NCBI GenBank assembly: GCA_902582405.1
Contig: CACHSA010000008.1
Location: forward strand, 1 to 60,209
Direction: 5' to 3'
DNA length: 60,209 bases
From: an uncultured Bacteroidota bacterium
Lineage (GTDB): Bacteria; Bacteroidota; Bacteroidia; Flavobacteriales; Flavobacteriaceae
Positions 20,174 through 28,831 of this stretch are shown here, one piece after another; the stretch's first letter is position 1, and every line of letters begins with the position of its first letter. The notes below the pieces were generated by a model. That model had not been told where the DNA came from and ran no database searches. It was given only the letters and a program-made list of their open reading frames with translations. Both the position numbers and the translations under genes were made by a program.

Positions 20174-21514
20174 ATGAAAATAAATAAATATATATTAACA
20201 TTTTTCGCTGCTATTGTAGTGGGAAGCTGTGAAAGTTACACAGAGGATCTAAATGACGATCCAAACAATTTTATAGTTGCTGCATCTGACCTAATTATTG
20301 GACAATCACAACTAGCTCTCATGCAACATATGGGTAGTAACAATGCTCGATATGCTGGTATTTTTTCGAATACCATGTCTGGTGCTGATAGACAGTATCT
20401 TACACTAAATACTTATTCTCCTAATAGATCTAATTATGATGACATGTGGGGCGATACCTATTTACAAGGTATCAATACTGCTCAACTTATTATTAATGAT
20501 GAAAACGCTGGAGATTTAGTAAAAGGAATTGCAAAAATTATACAAGGTACTTTATATGCTGATATGGCAGCTCTTTATGGTGATGTCCCGTTTTCTGAAG
20601 CGGTTAATCCAAATGAGTATCCAAATCCTGTTTATGATGCTCAAGCGGATGTCGTAAATGGTGGGATAGCTCTGATTGAGCAAGGTATTGCTCAAGTTGG
20701 AAATACTTCTATTTCTGCTGGATTCGGTGGAAATAGATTATCAGGTGGAACATGGGCTGAAGCTGGTCATACTCTGGCTGCTAGGTATAGCCTATTAGCT
20801 GGAAACTACGCATCAGCTATTTCTCATGCTAATCAAGGTATTTCTTCTAGAGCAAATGATCTTGTTACACAACACGGTACATCTTTAGAAAATCGTAATT
20901 TATTTTATCAGTTTATTATTGATGAAAGACAGGATTACTTAAAAGCAAATGAAGCTCACTTAGTTTACCTTTTAGATGGAACTACACCTAGAAAACTTAC
21001 TACTCCTGGCCAACAGGCACAGTATGATTTTTATTTCATTCCAGATTTAGGAGGAGAGGTTGCTTTAAATACGAATAGTAGTGGCAAGTTTGGTATGACA
21101 GCACCAATGACAATTGCTAGTTACCACGAGACTCAATTTATTTTAGCTGAATCAAAATTTATGCAAGGAGATGAAGCTGGTGCTAGACAACATTTAAATA
21201 ACGTTCGTTCTGATCTAAGAGTTCAATATTCTTCTGATGCTTCAGGATTTCCTGACTCAGTTGCGACGGGAACAGATCTTCATCTTCAAATTTTGGAAGA
21301 AAAATATATTACTCTTATGGGAGAGTTAGTTACTTTTCATGATCTAAGAAGAACTCGAAATGCAATTGGTGTTCCAAATAAACAAGGAGCTGTAGGTGCT
21401 TCGAATTTCCCACAAAGGTACTTGTACCCTCAAAGTGAATTGGATACCAACCCAAACATGCCTTCAACACTACCTGACTTTTTTGATCCTACAACTCTTT
21501 TTACTAGTTATTAA
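20174..21514 (+). CDS. SusD/RagB family nutrient-binding outer membrane lipoprotein
   Basis: The SusD partner forms the lid over the SusC barrel on the cell surface. I choose ATG 20174 (MKINKYILTFFAAIVVGSC), since it gives a standard lipoprotein signal peptide with the lipobox ending at Cys19; the frame is open 21 bases upstream inside susC. The 446-residue protein begins, after the lipobox, with ESYTEDLNDDPNNF and ends with the family region FHDLRRTRNAIGVP, pointing to the SusD-like subgroup annotated as nutrient-binding. It is followed by an intrinsic terminator, so susCD is a two-gene unit. Confidence 0.93.
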   Translation: MKINKYILTFFAAIVVGSCESYTEDLNDDPNNFIVAASDLIIGQSQLALMQHMGSNNARYAGIFSNTMSGADRQYLTLNTYSPNRSNYDDMWGDTYLQGINTAQLIINDENAGDLVKGIAKIIQGTLYADMAALYGDVPFSEAVNPNEYPNPVYDAQADVVNGGIALIEQGIAQVGNTSISAGFGGNRLSGGTWAEAGHTLAARYSLLAGNYASAISHANQGISSRANDLVTQHGTSLENRNLFYQFIIDERQDYLKANEAHLVYLLDGTTPRKLTTPGQQAQYDFYFIPDLGGEVALNTNSSGKFGMTAPMTIASYHETQFILAESKFMQGDEAGARQHLNNVRSDLRVQYSSDASGFPDSVATGTDLHLQILEEKYITLMGELVTFHDLRRTRNAIGVPNKQGAVGASNFPQRYLYPQSELDTNPNMPSTLPDFFDPTTLFTSY

Positions 21515-21540
21515 TCAAAAATTTGATTTAATTTAAATTT

Positions 21541-21571
21541 AAAAAAGCCACTTGTTCGAAGTGGCTTTTTT
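21541..21571 (+). terminator. Intrinsic terminator after susD
   Basis: GCCACTT (21547-21553) and AAGTGGC (21559-21565) form a 7-bp stem around the loop GTTCG, extended by A6/T6 on both sides. The T run follows the stem on the plus strand. It is 27 bases after the susD stop and separates susCD from rlmB. Confidence 0.9.
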
Positions 21572-21584
21572 AATTTAGCAATAT

Positions 21585-22313
21585 ATGGATAACGAAACAA
21601 TATACGGAATAAGGCCTATCATTGAGGCCATAAAGGCAGGTGTTAAAATTTATAAAATCTGGCTCCTACAAAATAAAAAAAATCAATTATTTAAAGAGGT
21701 TGAAGGTTATGCCTCAAAGAAAAAAATTGAATTACTCTATACATCTAACAAGAAACTTGATAAATTATCTGGAAAAATTCATCAGGGTGCTTTAGCACAA
21801 ATAAAACCTTTTGACTTAATAGATTTCGAACATCTACTAAAAAAAAATGATAAAAAGAAAAATCAAATTTACCTTTTATTAGACGGAATTACCGATGTTA
21901 GAAACTTCGGTGCAATATTCCGAAGCGCATTAGCAACTGATGTTAGTGGAATTATAGTTCCCGAAAATAATAGTGCTTCTATAAACTCTGACACTATCAA
22001 AGCTTCTGCAGGAGCAATTTTTTATATTCCAGTATCGAAGGTTAATCACCTTAATGATGCGATATATGAATTAAAATCAAGGGATTTTGAAATCATTGGT
22101 TTGGATGAAAAATCCGGCATAAATATTTTCAATGAAAGTTTTAATCCAAAAACGGTTCTAATTCTTGGATCAGAAGGAAAAGGAATAAATAAAAGCACCC
22201 TTAATATTCTGGACAAAAAAGTATGTATCCCTATGCTGGGAGAAATCAAGTCACTTAATGTATCCGTTGCATGTGGAATTTCACTTTACCATATTACTAG
22301 AAACAACTCTTAA
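21585..22313 (+). CDS. rlmB: 23S rRNA 2'-O-ribose methyltransferase, RlmB/TrmH (SpoU) family
   Basis: It probably methylates the 2'-OH of a guanosine in the peptidyl transferase loop of 23S rRNA using S-adenosylmethionine. The 242 residues show the N-terminal substrate-binding domain (IYGIRPIIEAIKAGVKIYKI, about 4-75) and the SPOUT knot with its three motifs: DVRNFGAIFRSALATD, LILGSEGKGINKS and IPMLGEIKSLNVSVACGISL. It starts 13 bases beyond the susD terminator and has no obvious promoter of its own in that gap. Confidence 0.92.
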   Translation: MDNETIYGIRPIIEAIKAGVKIYKIWLLQNKKNQLFKEVEGYASKKKIELLYTSNKKLDKLSGKIHQGALAQIKPFDLIDFEHLLKKNDKKKNQIYLLLDGITDVRNFGAIFRSALATDVSGIIVPENNSASINSDTIKASAGAIFYIPVSKVNHLNDAIYELKSRDFEIIGLDEKSGINIFNESFNPKTVLILGSEGKGINKSTLNILDKKVCIPMLGEIKSLNVSVACGISLYHITRNNS

Positions 22314-22398
22314 CTTACAAGATTATTGAGACAATATTTGTAATAAAATCGTGTTATTTATATATGCATTTAAATATTTGAAGTGCATTCACATTGGT

Positions 22399-23175
22399 TT
22401 GAAAAAAATTGATAATCTTTTTTATATTTTAATATTCAGTATCATAATTTATGATAATAATACTTATGGCCAATATTACACCGTAAAAGAAAGAATAATG
22501 CATTTGCAAACGTTTGATGAAAAACCATTGCACTACGGTTATTTTCTTGGATTTAATAATTTTGGATATCAAATTCAGTACAATAGCAATTATTCTGTTC
22601 CAGCTAACAGAAACTTTCCAAATAATAAAAGAGGTTTAAATTTACCTAATATTGAATTAATTAAAAATACTGGGTTTAACGTAGGTTTAATTGGTGATCT
22701 GAGATTAAATAAATATTTAAATCTTAGATTAGAACCCGGACTTTATTATACTCAAAGAGATTTAATTTATCCTGATGCCACTAGAGGACTAACAAATGAT
22801 GAAGATTATTTAAGAGAGGTGAAATCTACCTACATACACATCCCTCTTCTAATAAAATTTAGTGCAAAAAGAATAAATAATTTAAAACCATATTTGGTGG
22901 CTGGAGTGTCTACCTCGTTTAACTTATCAAGCAATGAAAAAAATAATGATGATAATTATAGTAATGTTTTTAGAGTTACAAGCCAAAGTTTTAATTACGA
23001 AATAGGTTTCGGAATTGACTTTTACTTGGTGTACTTTAAATTCTCACCATCAATTAGGGGTATATTTTCTATTCAAAATGAATTGATACAAGACAATAAT
23101 ATAAATAGTCCATGGACTTCAAACATAAAAAATTTATTAAGTCAAGGTGTTGCAATTAATTTAACTTTTGAATAA
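22399..23175 (+). CDS. porT: PorT family protein of the type IX secretion system
   Basis: PorT is an outer-membrane-associated beta-barrel component required for type IX secretion, the export route for gliding adhesins and many hydrolases of Bacteroidota. I recognise the segment LQTFDEKPLHYGYFLGFNNF and the barrel-like remainder ending SQGVAINLTFE. I choose TTG 22399, because it gives a clean signal peptide (KKIDNLFYILIFSIIIYDNN then TYGQ); a GTG at 22351 would add 16 residues in front. The product has 258 residues. Its 3' end overlaps the convergent methyltransferase gene by 15 bases. A position beside a SpoU methyltransferase and an Omp85 gene is common in flavobacteria. Confidence 0.85.
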   Translation: MKKIDNLFYILIFSIIIYDNNTYGQYYTVKERIMHLQTFDEKPLHYGYFLGFNNFGYQIQYNSNYSVPANRNFPNNKRGLNLPNIELIKNTGFNVGLIGDLRLNKYLNLRLEPGLYYTQRDLIYPDATRGLTNDEDYLREVKSTYIHIPLLIKFSAKRINNLKPYLVAGVSTSFNLSSNEKNNDDNYSNVFRVTSQSFNYEIGFGIDFYLVYFKFSPSIRGIFSIQNELIQDNNINSPWTSNIKNLLSQGVAINLTFE

Positions 23176-23883
23176 CTGAGTTGAAATCTCATTCATTATA
23201 ATTGCTGTAGCACTTGTAATATTTAAGCTATCAACTAAAGATTTACTCTTTTTAGGTATTGTTATTTTGCGGTTTACTAATTTGCTTATTGATTTAGAAA
23301 TACCATTTGACTCATTACCAAAAATCAAGACAAATTCATTTGGAAATTTAACTTTATTCATGGATTCCCCCTGCAGAAAAGTACCATACACGGGGATTGA
23401 GACTTTTGATAAGTAACATTTTAAATCTTCATAAAAAACATTCACTCGAGCTAGTGAACCCATTGAAGATTGGACCACTTTAGGGTTGTAACAATCGACA
23501 GTTTTTTTTGAGCAAATAATATTTTTAAATCCAAACCAATCACATAACCTAATTATAGAACCCAAATTACCTGGGTCAGAAACATCGTCTAAAACTAACA
23601 CCTTTTTGTTGATAGGCGTTATTTTTTCCTTAGGTGTTGAAAAAATTCCTAAAACATTAGATGGGTTTTTCAAAAAAGTCATTTTTTTCATACAATTATC
23701 AGTAACAATTATATTTTTTTGGCCCTTTACTTTTTTTGTTGAATAACTTTTAAAAATTTGAATATTTGATTCAAAAAAGTCTTTAAAGACTTTTTCTCCC
23801 TCAACAATAAAATGTGAGTGAAGATTTCTGTACTTCTTTCTTCCCAACTTTTTGATATATTTTAACTCAGAATTTGTAATCAT
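23161..23883 (-). CDS. TrmH/SpoU family RNA 2'-O-methyltransferase
   Basis: A second SPOUT-class RNA ribose methyltransferase, 240 residues, encoded on the opposite strand from rlmB. The N-terminal part (IKKLGRKKYRNLHSHFIVEG) is typical of the TsnR/RlmB-like substrate domain, and the knot motifs are DDVSDPGNLGSIIRLCDWFG, LIFGNESNGISKSI and VDSLNITSATAIIM. The third motif differs slightly from the usual SLNVSVA. The exact nucleotide target is unknown. The gene is convergent with porT, overlapping it by 15 bases, and divergent from the Omp85 gene. Confidence 0.88.
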   Translation of the reverse strand: MITNSELKYIKKLGRKKYRNLHSHFIVEGEKVFKDFFESNIQIFKSYSTKKVKGQKNIIVTDNCMKKMTFLKNPSNVLGIFSTPKEKITPINKKVLVLDDVSDPGNLGSIIRLCDWFGFKNIICSKKTVDCYNPKVVQSSMGSLARVNVFYEDLKCYLSKVSIPVYGTFLQGESMNKVKFPNEFVLIFGNESNGISKSISKLVNRKITIPKKSKSLVDSLNITSATAIIMNEISTQLFKS

Positions 23884-23891
23884 AAATGATG

Positions 23892-23899
23892 TATTTTTA
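23892..23899 (+). promoter_or_regulatory. Candidate -7 box for the Omp85/TamL-like gene
   Basis: TATTTTTA matches TAnnTTTG except the last base and lies 15 bases before the TTG start at 23915. A TTTG at 23873-23876 precedes it by 15 bases, shorter than the usual spacing. If real it excludes the longer upstream reading of the gene. Confidence 0.35.
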
Positions 23900-23914
23900 C
23901 CTAAATATTCTGGA

Positions 23915-26464
23915 TTGAATCAAGCTAATTCAAAAATAATAATAATAAATTTATTTTCTATGCTCATTGTTAGTTGCAGTGTAACTAAACAATTAAATAA
24001 TGAGGAAAAGTTGATCTCTAAACAGACCTATGAATTAAATGGAAAAAAACTCAAACAAGATCCAATTGCGATTCTATCAAAAACTAGTGTAAATAAAAAG
24101 TTTTTTGGTATCCCTTTAAAACTGATGATTTATAATCTCAGTAATCCAGATGCAGGTCAAGATTTTGAAAAATGGATAAGTAAAAATGATAAAAGAAGAT
24201 CAAAGTTAGAAAAATTAATTTCTTCAAAACAAATCTATCAATTAAAAAAACATAAAATTGCATTTAATAATTGGTTAAGAGAAATTGGCGAGCCCCCATC
24301 TTTATATGATTCAAATAAAGTTAACTTAACCAATAAACTTTTTAAACAGTATTATGACAATCTCGGATACTATAATTCAAAATCAATTTCAACTGTGTCC
24401 GAAACAAAAAATAAAAAAGTAACAATTAAACATTCGATTATTACTGGAGAAAAATTTATTATTGATAGTATTTCAAATATAATTTCATCTAAAGATATTG
24501 ATTCAATATATAGAGCCCATAAAAGTGAAAACCTTTTGAAAAAGGGGGAATCATTTGAAGTAGAAAAACTCAACCAAGAAAGAGAAAGACTAATAGATCT
24601 ATTTAGCAACAATGGTATTTACAATTTCCAACAAAGGAGCATAAGATTTAAAGCCTACAAGGACACCACTGGAGTAGACAAAAAAATTCCAATCTTGTTA
24701 GAAATAAATAATTCAAAGATTAGAAACCAAGAAATTCTTTTAGATGTTCCCTATGTTATTAAAAAAATTAAATCACTTTCAGTTTTTGTTGATAATCCAG
24801 AACAAAACTTTGGAATTTTTACAGACTCAATTGACATAGATAATCTTAAAATTTTCTCCATAGGTAAACTCAAGTATAATCCCTCTATAATTAGTAATGG
24901 CATAGCTATTAAAAAAAATAATCCTTACCGATTAAACGATAGAAAAAAAACATACAATTTTTTTAATGAACTTCAGATATTTAAATACCCCTCAATAATT
25001 TATAAAGAAAACCCCATTGATTCTACAAAATTAGATGCTGAAATTTATCTGGTCCCAAAAGAAAAATTTTCACTAGGTTTTGATTTTGATCTTTCACATT
25101 CGAATATACAAGATATAGGTGTATCTGTAGGCTCATCTATAATAAGCAGAAACATTTTTAGAGGTGCTGAAATTTTAGAGTTTGGAGTTAAAGGCTCAAT
25201 AGGATCCTCTAGAGATGTAGCCGAAGAAAAGTCCTCCTTTTTTAATTTATTTGAGGTCGGCTTAGATCTTGGGCTAAAAGTACCTAGACCTATTGCTCCA
25301 AAGTTTTTGAAAAAGATTTATTTTAATAAATTTTATGTTAAAACCAGGTTGTCCTTAGGGGTTTCTGTTCAAGAGAATATTGGACTAGACAGGCAAACAT
25401 TTACTGGTAATTTTGAGTATTATTGGAAGCCTAACAAAAGTAGATCAATAAGTTTAAAATTATTTGATATAGAATATGTAGATAACAGAGCTACTGATAA
25501 TTATTTTAATGTGTACAGAAATTCATACGAACGCTTAAATAATATTTCTAAAACAATTTTTGGTCTAGATGCTGCTTATTTTGATTCAGAGAATAATTTA
25601 TTAATTCCATCAGGTGCTGATAATTTTATAAATGATATTTTAAACTTGAATACTAGTATTAATTTAGAAAACGAAATTTATTCTAATATTTTAAACATTA
25701 ATGAAAGGAAAAATAGATTAACAGCTAATAATTTTATTGTTGGGTCGTCTTTCATGTATTCCAAAAATAATCAAGAGAATATTTTAGACGAAAATTTCTC
25801 ACAATTTAAATTTAAATCTGAGTTAGTTGGAAATTTATTAAACCTTGGAATGAGAGTTGGCGGAATTAAACCAAATGAAAATGGTTATCGTGAAATTTTT
25901 AATCTTGCTCCATCACAATATTTTAAAAGCGAAATTGATTTTATTAAACATTGGTCAGTCGGATTTAAGAGAGTTTTAGCATTCAGGACATTTGTAGGGT
26001 TTGCAATTCCTTTTGGAAATTCTAATTTTATTCCATTTACAAGATCTTATTATGCCGGGGGTTCCAATGATAATCGTGCTTGGCAAGCTTATAAACTTGG
26101 TCCAGGTTCTAGTAATAGGTTTAATGAATTTAATGAGGCAAACTTTAAAATCGCATTTAATATTGAATATAGATATCCGATTATTAGAAGACTAAATGGA
26201 GCTTTTTTCGTTGATACAGGAAATATTTGGAATTTTAAAAATAATGTCTCTGACAATAAACAGGTTTTCAATAGCCTCAGGGATCTGAGTGAATTAGCTA
26301 TTGGATCTGGATTCGGATTAAGGTATGACTTTGACTATTTTATTTTTAGGTTGGACACTGGATTTAAAACCTATAACCCCTCACTCAGCAGGGAAGAAAG
26401 ATGGTTTTCTCAATTGAATCTTAAAAAAGCTGTTTTTAATGTTGGAATTAACTTTCCCTTTTAG
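23915..26464 (+). CDS. Omp85/BamA-TamA family outer membrane lipoprotein (TamL-like)
   Basis: Proteins of this family insert or translocate substrates at the outer membrane. The TTG start at 23915 gives MNQANSKIIIINLFSMLIVS followed by Cys21, a proper lipoprotein signal; the frame is open further upstream but inside the divergent methyltransferase. The 849 residues have a long POTRA-like N-terminal half (about 30-420) and a C-terminal 16-strand-type barrel (GFDFDLSHSNIQDIGVSVGS onwards) with FFVDTGNIWNF and the terminal VFNVGINFPF. A lipidated TamA-like protein is typical of Bacteroidota and is usually called TamL; a pairing with TamB is inferred, no tamB is in the window. Confidence 0.85.
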   Translation: MNQANSKIIIINLFSMLIVSCSVTKQLNNEEKLISKQTYELNGKKLKQDPIAILSKTSVNKKFFGIPLKLMIYNLSNPDAGQDFEKWISKNDKRRSKLEKLISSKQIYQLKKHKIAFNNWLREIGEPPSLYDSNKVNLTNKLFKQYYDNLGYYNSKSISTVSETKNKKVTIKHSIITGEKFIIDSISNIISSKDIDSIYRAHKSENLLKKGESFEVEKLNQERERLIDLFSNNGIYNFQQRSIRFKAYKDTTGVDKKIPILLEINNSKIRNQEILLDVPYVIKKIKSLSVFVDNPEQNFGIFTDSIDIDNLKIFSIGKLKYNPSIISNGIAIKKNNPYRLNDRKKTYNFFNELQIFKYPSIIYKENPIDSTKLDAEIYLVPKEKFSLGFDFDLSHSNIQDIGVSVGSSIISRNIFRGAEILEFGVKGSIGSSRDVAEEKSSFFNLFEVGLDLGLKVPRPIAPKFLKKIYFNKFYVKTRLSLGVSVQENIGLDRQTFTGNFEYYWKPNKSRSISLKLFDIEYVDNRATDNYFNVYRNSYERLNNISKTIFGLDAAYFDSENNLLIPSGADNFINDILNLNTSINLENEIYSNILNINERKNRLTANNFIVGSSFMYSKNNQENILDENFSQFKFKSELVGNLLNLGMRVGGIKPNENGYREIFNLAPSQYFKSEIDFIKHWSVGFKRVLAFRTFVGFAIPFGNSNFIPFTRSYYAGGSNDNRAWQAYKLGPGSSNRFNEFNEANFKIAFNIEYRYPIIRRLNGAFFVDTGNIWNFKNNVSDNKQVFNSLRDLSELAIGSGFGLRYDFDYFIFRLDTGFKTYNPSLSREERWFSQLNLKKAVFNVGINFPF

Positions 26465-26475
26465 TCCAATTTAAT

Positions 26476-26483
26476 TAAATTTA
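26476..26483 (+). promoter_or_regulatory. Candidate -7 box for fbaA
   Basis: TAAATTTA matches TAnnTTTG except the final base. It is 20 bases before the fbaA start codon and 11 bases after the stop of the preceding gene. Confidence 0.35.
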
Positions 26484-26503
26484 TCATCCAAAACAAAATA
26501 CTA

Positions 26504-27580
26504 ATGTCAACTATCTTCCCAAAAGGTGTATTGACTGGAAATGAAGTTCAGGATCTCTATAACCATGCTAAGAAAAACAATTATGCCTTACCAGCAGTAA
26601 ATGTAATAGGAAATAATTCAATTAATTCTGTTTTAGAAACTGCCTCTGAATTAAATAGTCCCGTAATAATTCAGTTTTCAAATGGAGGGTCCCTATTTAA
26701 TGCAGGAAGAGGTTTAAATAATAACAATCATATGGCATGCATAAAAGGTGCTATTGCAGGAGCAAAACATGTGCATGAATTGGCAAAAAGTTACTCCGCA
26801 ACCGTTATCCTTCACACTGATCACTGCGAAAGAAAGCTTTTACCATGGATAGATGGTTTAATTTATGAGAGTGAATCACATTTTTTAAAAACTGGTAAAC
26901 CATTATTTAGTTCACATATGATTGACCTTTCAAATGAACCTTTGGTTGAAAATATTAAGACATGTAAAATGTATCTTAATAGACTAAAAAAAATTAATAT
27001 GTGCTTAGAAATTGAACTTGGTGTTACAGGAGGAGAGGAAGATGGTGTAGACAATACTGAAATTGAGACGTCCAAATTATACACACAACCCGAAGAAGTT
27101 GCATATGCTTATGAAAATTTGGTAAAAATAAGTGACAGATTTACAGTTGCGGCAGCATTTGGAAATGTACACGGAGTTTACCGTCCAGGTAATGTTAAAT
27201 TAACACCAAAAATTTTAAAAGACTCACAAATATTCATATCAAAAAAATTTGGAGTCCCAAAAAAGACCATCAGTTTTGTTTTTCATGGGGGTTCAGGCTC
27301 AAGCAAAGACCAAATTCGAGAAGCAATAAGCTATGGAGTTGTTAAAATGAATATTGACACTGACCTCCAGTATGCATTCACCGAACCAATTAGAGATTAC
27401 ATGAATGAAAAATATGAGTATCTTAAATCTCAAATTGGAAATCCCGATGGCTTTGATCAACCAAATAAAAAATTCTATGATCCTAGGGTTTGGTTAAGAA
27501 AAGGTGAAATTTCTTTCAAAAAAAGACTAAAAAGAGCCTTTGAGGATTTAAATAATGTTGATACACTATCTATAAAATAA
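26504..27580 (+). CDS. fbaA: Class II fructose-bisphosphate aldolase
   Basis: It interconverts fructose 1,6-bisphosphate and glyceraldehyde 3-phosphate plus dihydroxyacetone phosphate in glycolysis and gluconeogenesis, using zinc. The 358-residue length is that of the E. coli-type class IIA enzyme. Metal and active-site segments are visible: VILHTDHCERK (catalytic Asp and zinc His), ELGVTGGEEDGVDN, FGNVHGVYRPGNVKL and FVFHGGSGSS. accD follows seven bases downstream, an adjacency I know from other flavobacteria. Confidence 0.96.
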   Translation: MSTIFPKGVLTGNEVQDLYNHAKKNNYALPAVNVIGNNSINSVLETASELNSPVIIQFSNGGSLFNAGRGLNNNNHMACIKGAIAGAKHVHELAKSYSATVILHTDHCERKLLPWIDGLIYESESHFLKTGKPLFSSHMIDLSNEPLVENIKTCKMYLNRLKKINMCLEIELGVTGGEEDGVDNTEIETSKLYTQPEEVAYAYENLVKISDRFTVAAAFGNVHGVYRPGNVKLTPKILKDSQIFISKKFGVPKKTISFVFHGGSGSSKDQIREAISYGVVKMNIDTDLQYAFTEPIRDYMNEKYEYLKSQIGNPDGFDQPNKKFYDPRVWLRKGEISFKKRLKRAFEDLNNVDTLSIK

Positions 27581-27587
27581 TTAAATT

Positions 27588-28445
27588 ATGAGTTGGTTTA
27601 GAAGAAGTGAAAAAGGAATACAAACAAAAACAGAAGAAAAGAAAGATATACCAAAAGGACTATGGTATAAAACTCCCACTGGAAAAATCATTGAAACTCA
27701 AGAGCTGGAAGACAATTTTTTTGTTAGTCCCGAAGATGAGTATCATGTTAGGATTGGAAGCGAAGAATACTTTAAGATTTTGTTTGATGATTCAAGATAC
27801 GAAGAGCTAAACGAATCAGTTTGTTCGTTAGATTTTTTAAACTTTTCTGATTCAAAAAAGTACAGTGAAAGGATAAAGGATGAAAATAAGAGATCTGGTC
27901 TGAAAGATGCAGTTAGAACCGCAGTAGGAAAATCCAAGGGGGAGATGATAGTCATAGCCTGTATGGATTTTAGATTTATAGGAGGTTCAATGGGTTCTGT
28001 TGTAGGTGAAAAAATCAGTAGATCAATTAATTATGCAATAGAAAATAAATTTCCTGTTTTGATAATTTCAAAATCAGGGGGAGCAAGAATGATGGAAGGC
28101 GCATTTTCGTTAATGCAAATGGCAAAAATAAGTAGTTTTTTATGTCACCTTTCCGAAGCAAAAATACCTTTTATTTCGCTTTGTACAGATCCAACTTTCG
28201 GTGGGACAACTGCTTCATTTGCAATGCTTGGAGATATAAACATTGCTGAACCTGGTGCACTTATAGGATTTGCTGGCCCTAGAGTTGTAAAAGACACCAC
28301 AGGTAAGGATTTGCCTGAAAGTTTTCAAAAGAGTGAATTTTTATTAGAAAAAGGCTTTTTAGATTTTATAACTCACAGAAAAAATCTCAAAGACAAGATT
28401 AACCTATACTTAGATTTAATTCTTAATAAGCCTGTCAGGATTTAA
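27588..28445 (+). CDS. accD: Acetyl-CoA carboxylase carboxyltransferase subunit beta
   Basis: This subunit joins AccA to transfer the carboxyl group from biotin to acetyl-CoA, the first step of fatty acid synthesis. The 285-residue protein has the crotonase-like core with [20 protein letters not shown] and [20 protein letters not shown], and [20 protein letters not shown]. The N-terminal segment [20 protein letters not shown] aligns with the zinc-ribbon region of E. coli AccD, but the four zinc cysteines are absent, as in other flavobacterial versions I know. accA is not in the window. Confidence 0.96.
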   Translation: MSWFRRSEKGIQTKTEEKKDIPKGLWYKTPTGKIIETQELEDNFFVSPEDEYHVRIGSEEYFKILFDDSRYEELNESVCSLDFLNFSDSKKYSERIKDENKRSGLKDAVRTAVGKSKGEMIVIACMDFRFIGGSMGSVVGEKISRSINYAIENKFPVLIISKSGGARMMEGAFSLMQMAKISSFLCHLSEAKIPFISLCTDPTFGGTTASFAMLGDINIAEPGALIGFAGPRVVKDTTGKDLPESFQKSEFLLEKGFLDFITHRKNLKDKINLYLDLILNKPVRI

Positions 28446-28464
28446 AAGTTATTAAATTTTAATT

Positions 28465-28472
28465 TATATTTG
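28465..28472 (+). promoter_or_regulatory. Predicted -7 promoter box of rpsO
   Basis: TATATTTG is a perfect match to the Bacteroidota -7 consensus and is followed by CAATCC. It is 19 bases before the rpsO start codon, implying a leader of about a dozen bases. No clear -33 element is visible. Confidence 0.6.
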
Positions 28473-28491
28473 CAATCCAAATAGGACCACA

Positions 28492-28761
28492 ATGTATTTG
28501 ACAAACAGTATAAAAGAAGGGATTTTTAAGGAAAATGGGACGTCCATAAAAGATACTGGCTCAACCGAAGGGCAAATAGCTCTCTTTACCTTTAGGATTA
28601 ATCACCTTTCTAAACATCTTAAAAAGAACCCTAAGGACTTTAACACTGAAAGATCACTAGTCAAAATGGTTGGGAAAAGAAAAAATCTTTTAGACTATTT
28701 AAAAAACAAAAATATAGAACGTTACAGGTCTATCATTAAGAAACTTGAAATTAGGAAATAA
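28492..28761 (+). CDS. rpsO: 30S ribosomal protein S15
   Basis: S15 binds the 16S central domain and forms a bridge to the 50S subunit. The 89 residues include DTGSTEGQIALFTFRINHLS and LVKMVGKRKNLLDYLKNKNI, the family's two most conserved segments. pnp lies 70 bases downstream, the widespread rpsO-pnp order. Confidence 0.97.
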   Translation: MYLTNSIKEGIFKENGTSIKDTGSTEGQIALFTFRINHLSKHLKKNPKDFNTERSLVKMVGKRKNLLDYLKNKNIERYRSIIKKLEIRK

Positions 28762-28831
28762 TATTTAACAAATTATATTTCATTGAAATACCTCTTCTAA
28801 ACAACATTCGCAAGGTATAAAATGAAAGATT

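Noticed and set aside
23935-23960. ATA repeat near the start of the TamL-like gene
   Set aside because: Encodes an isoleucine run in the signal peptide; only four units, so no evidence of phase variation.
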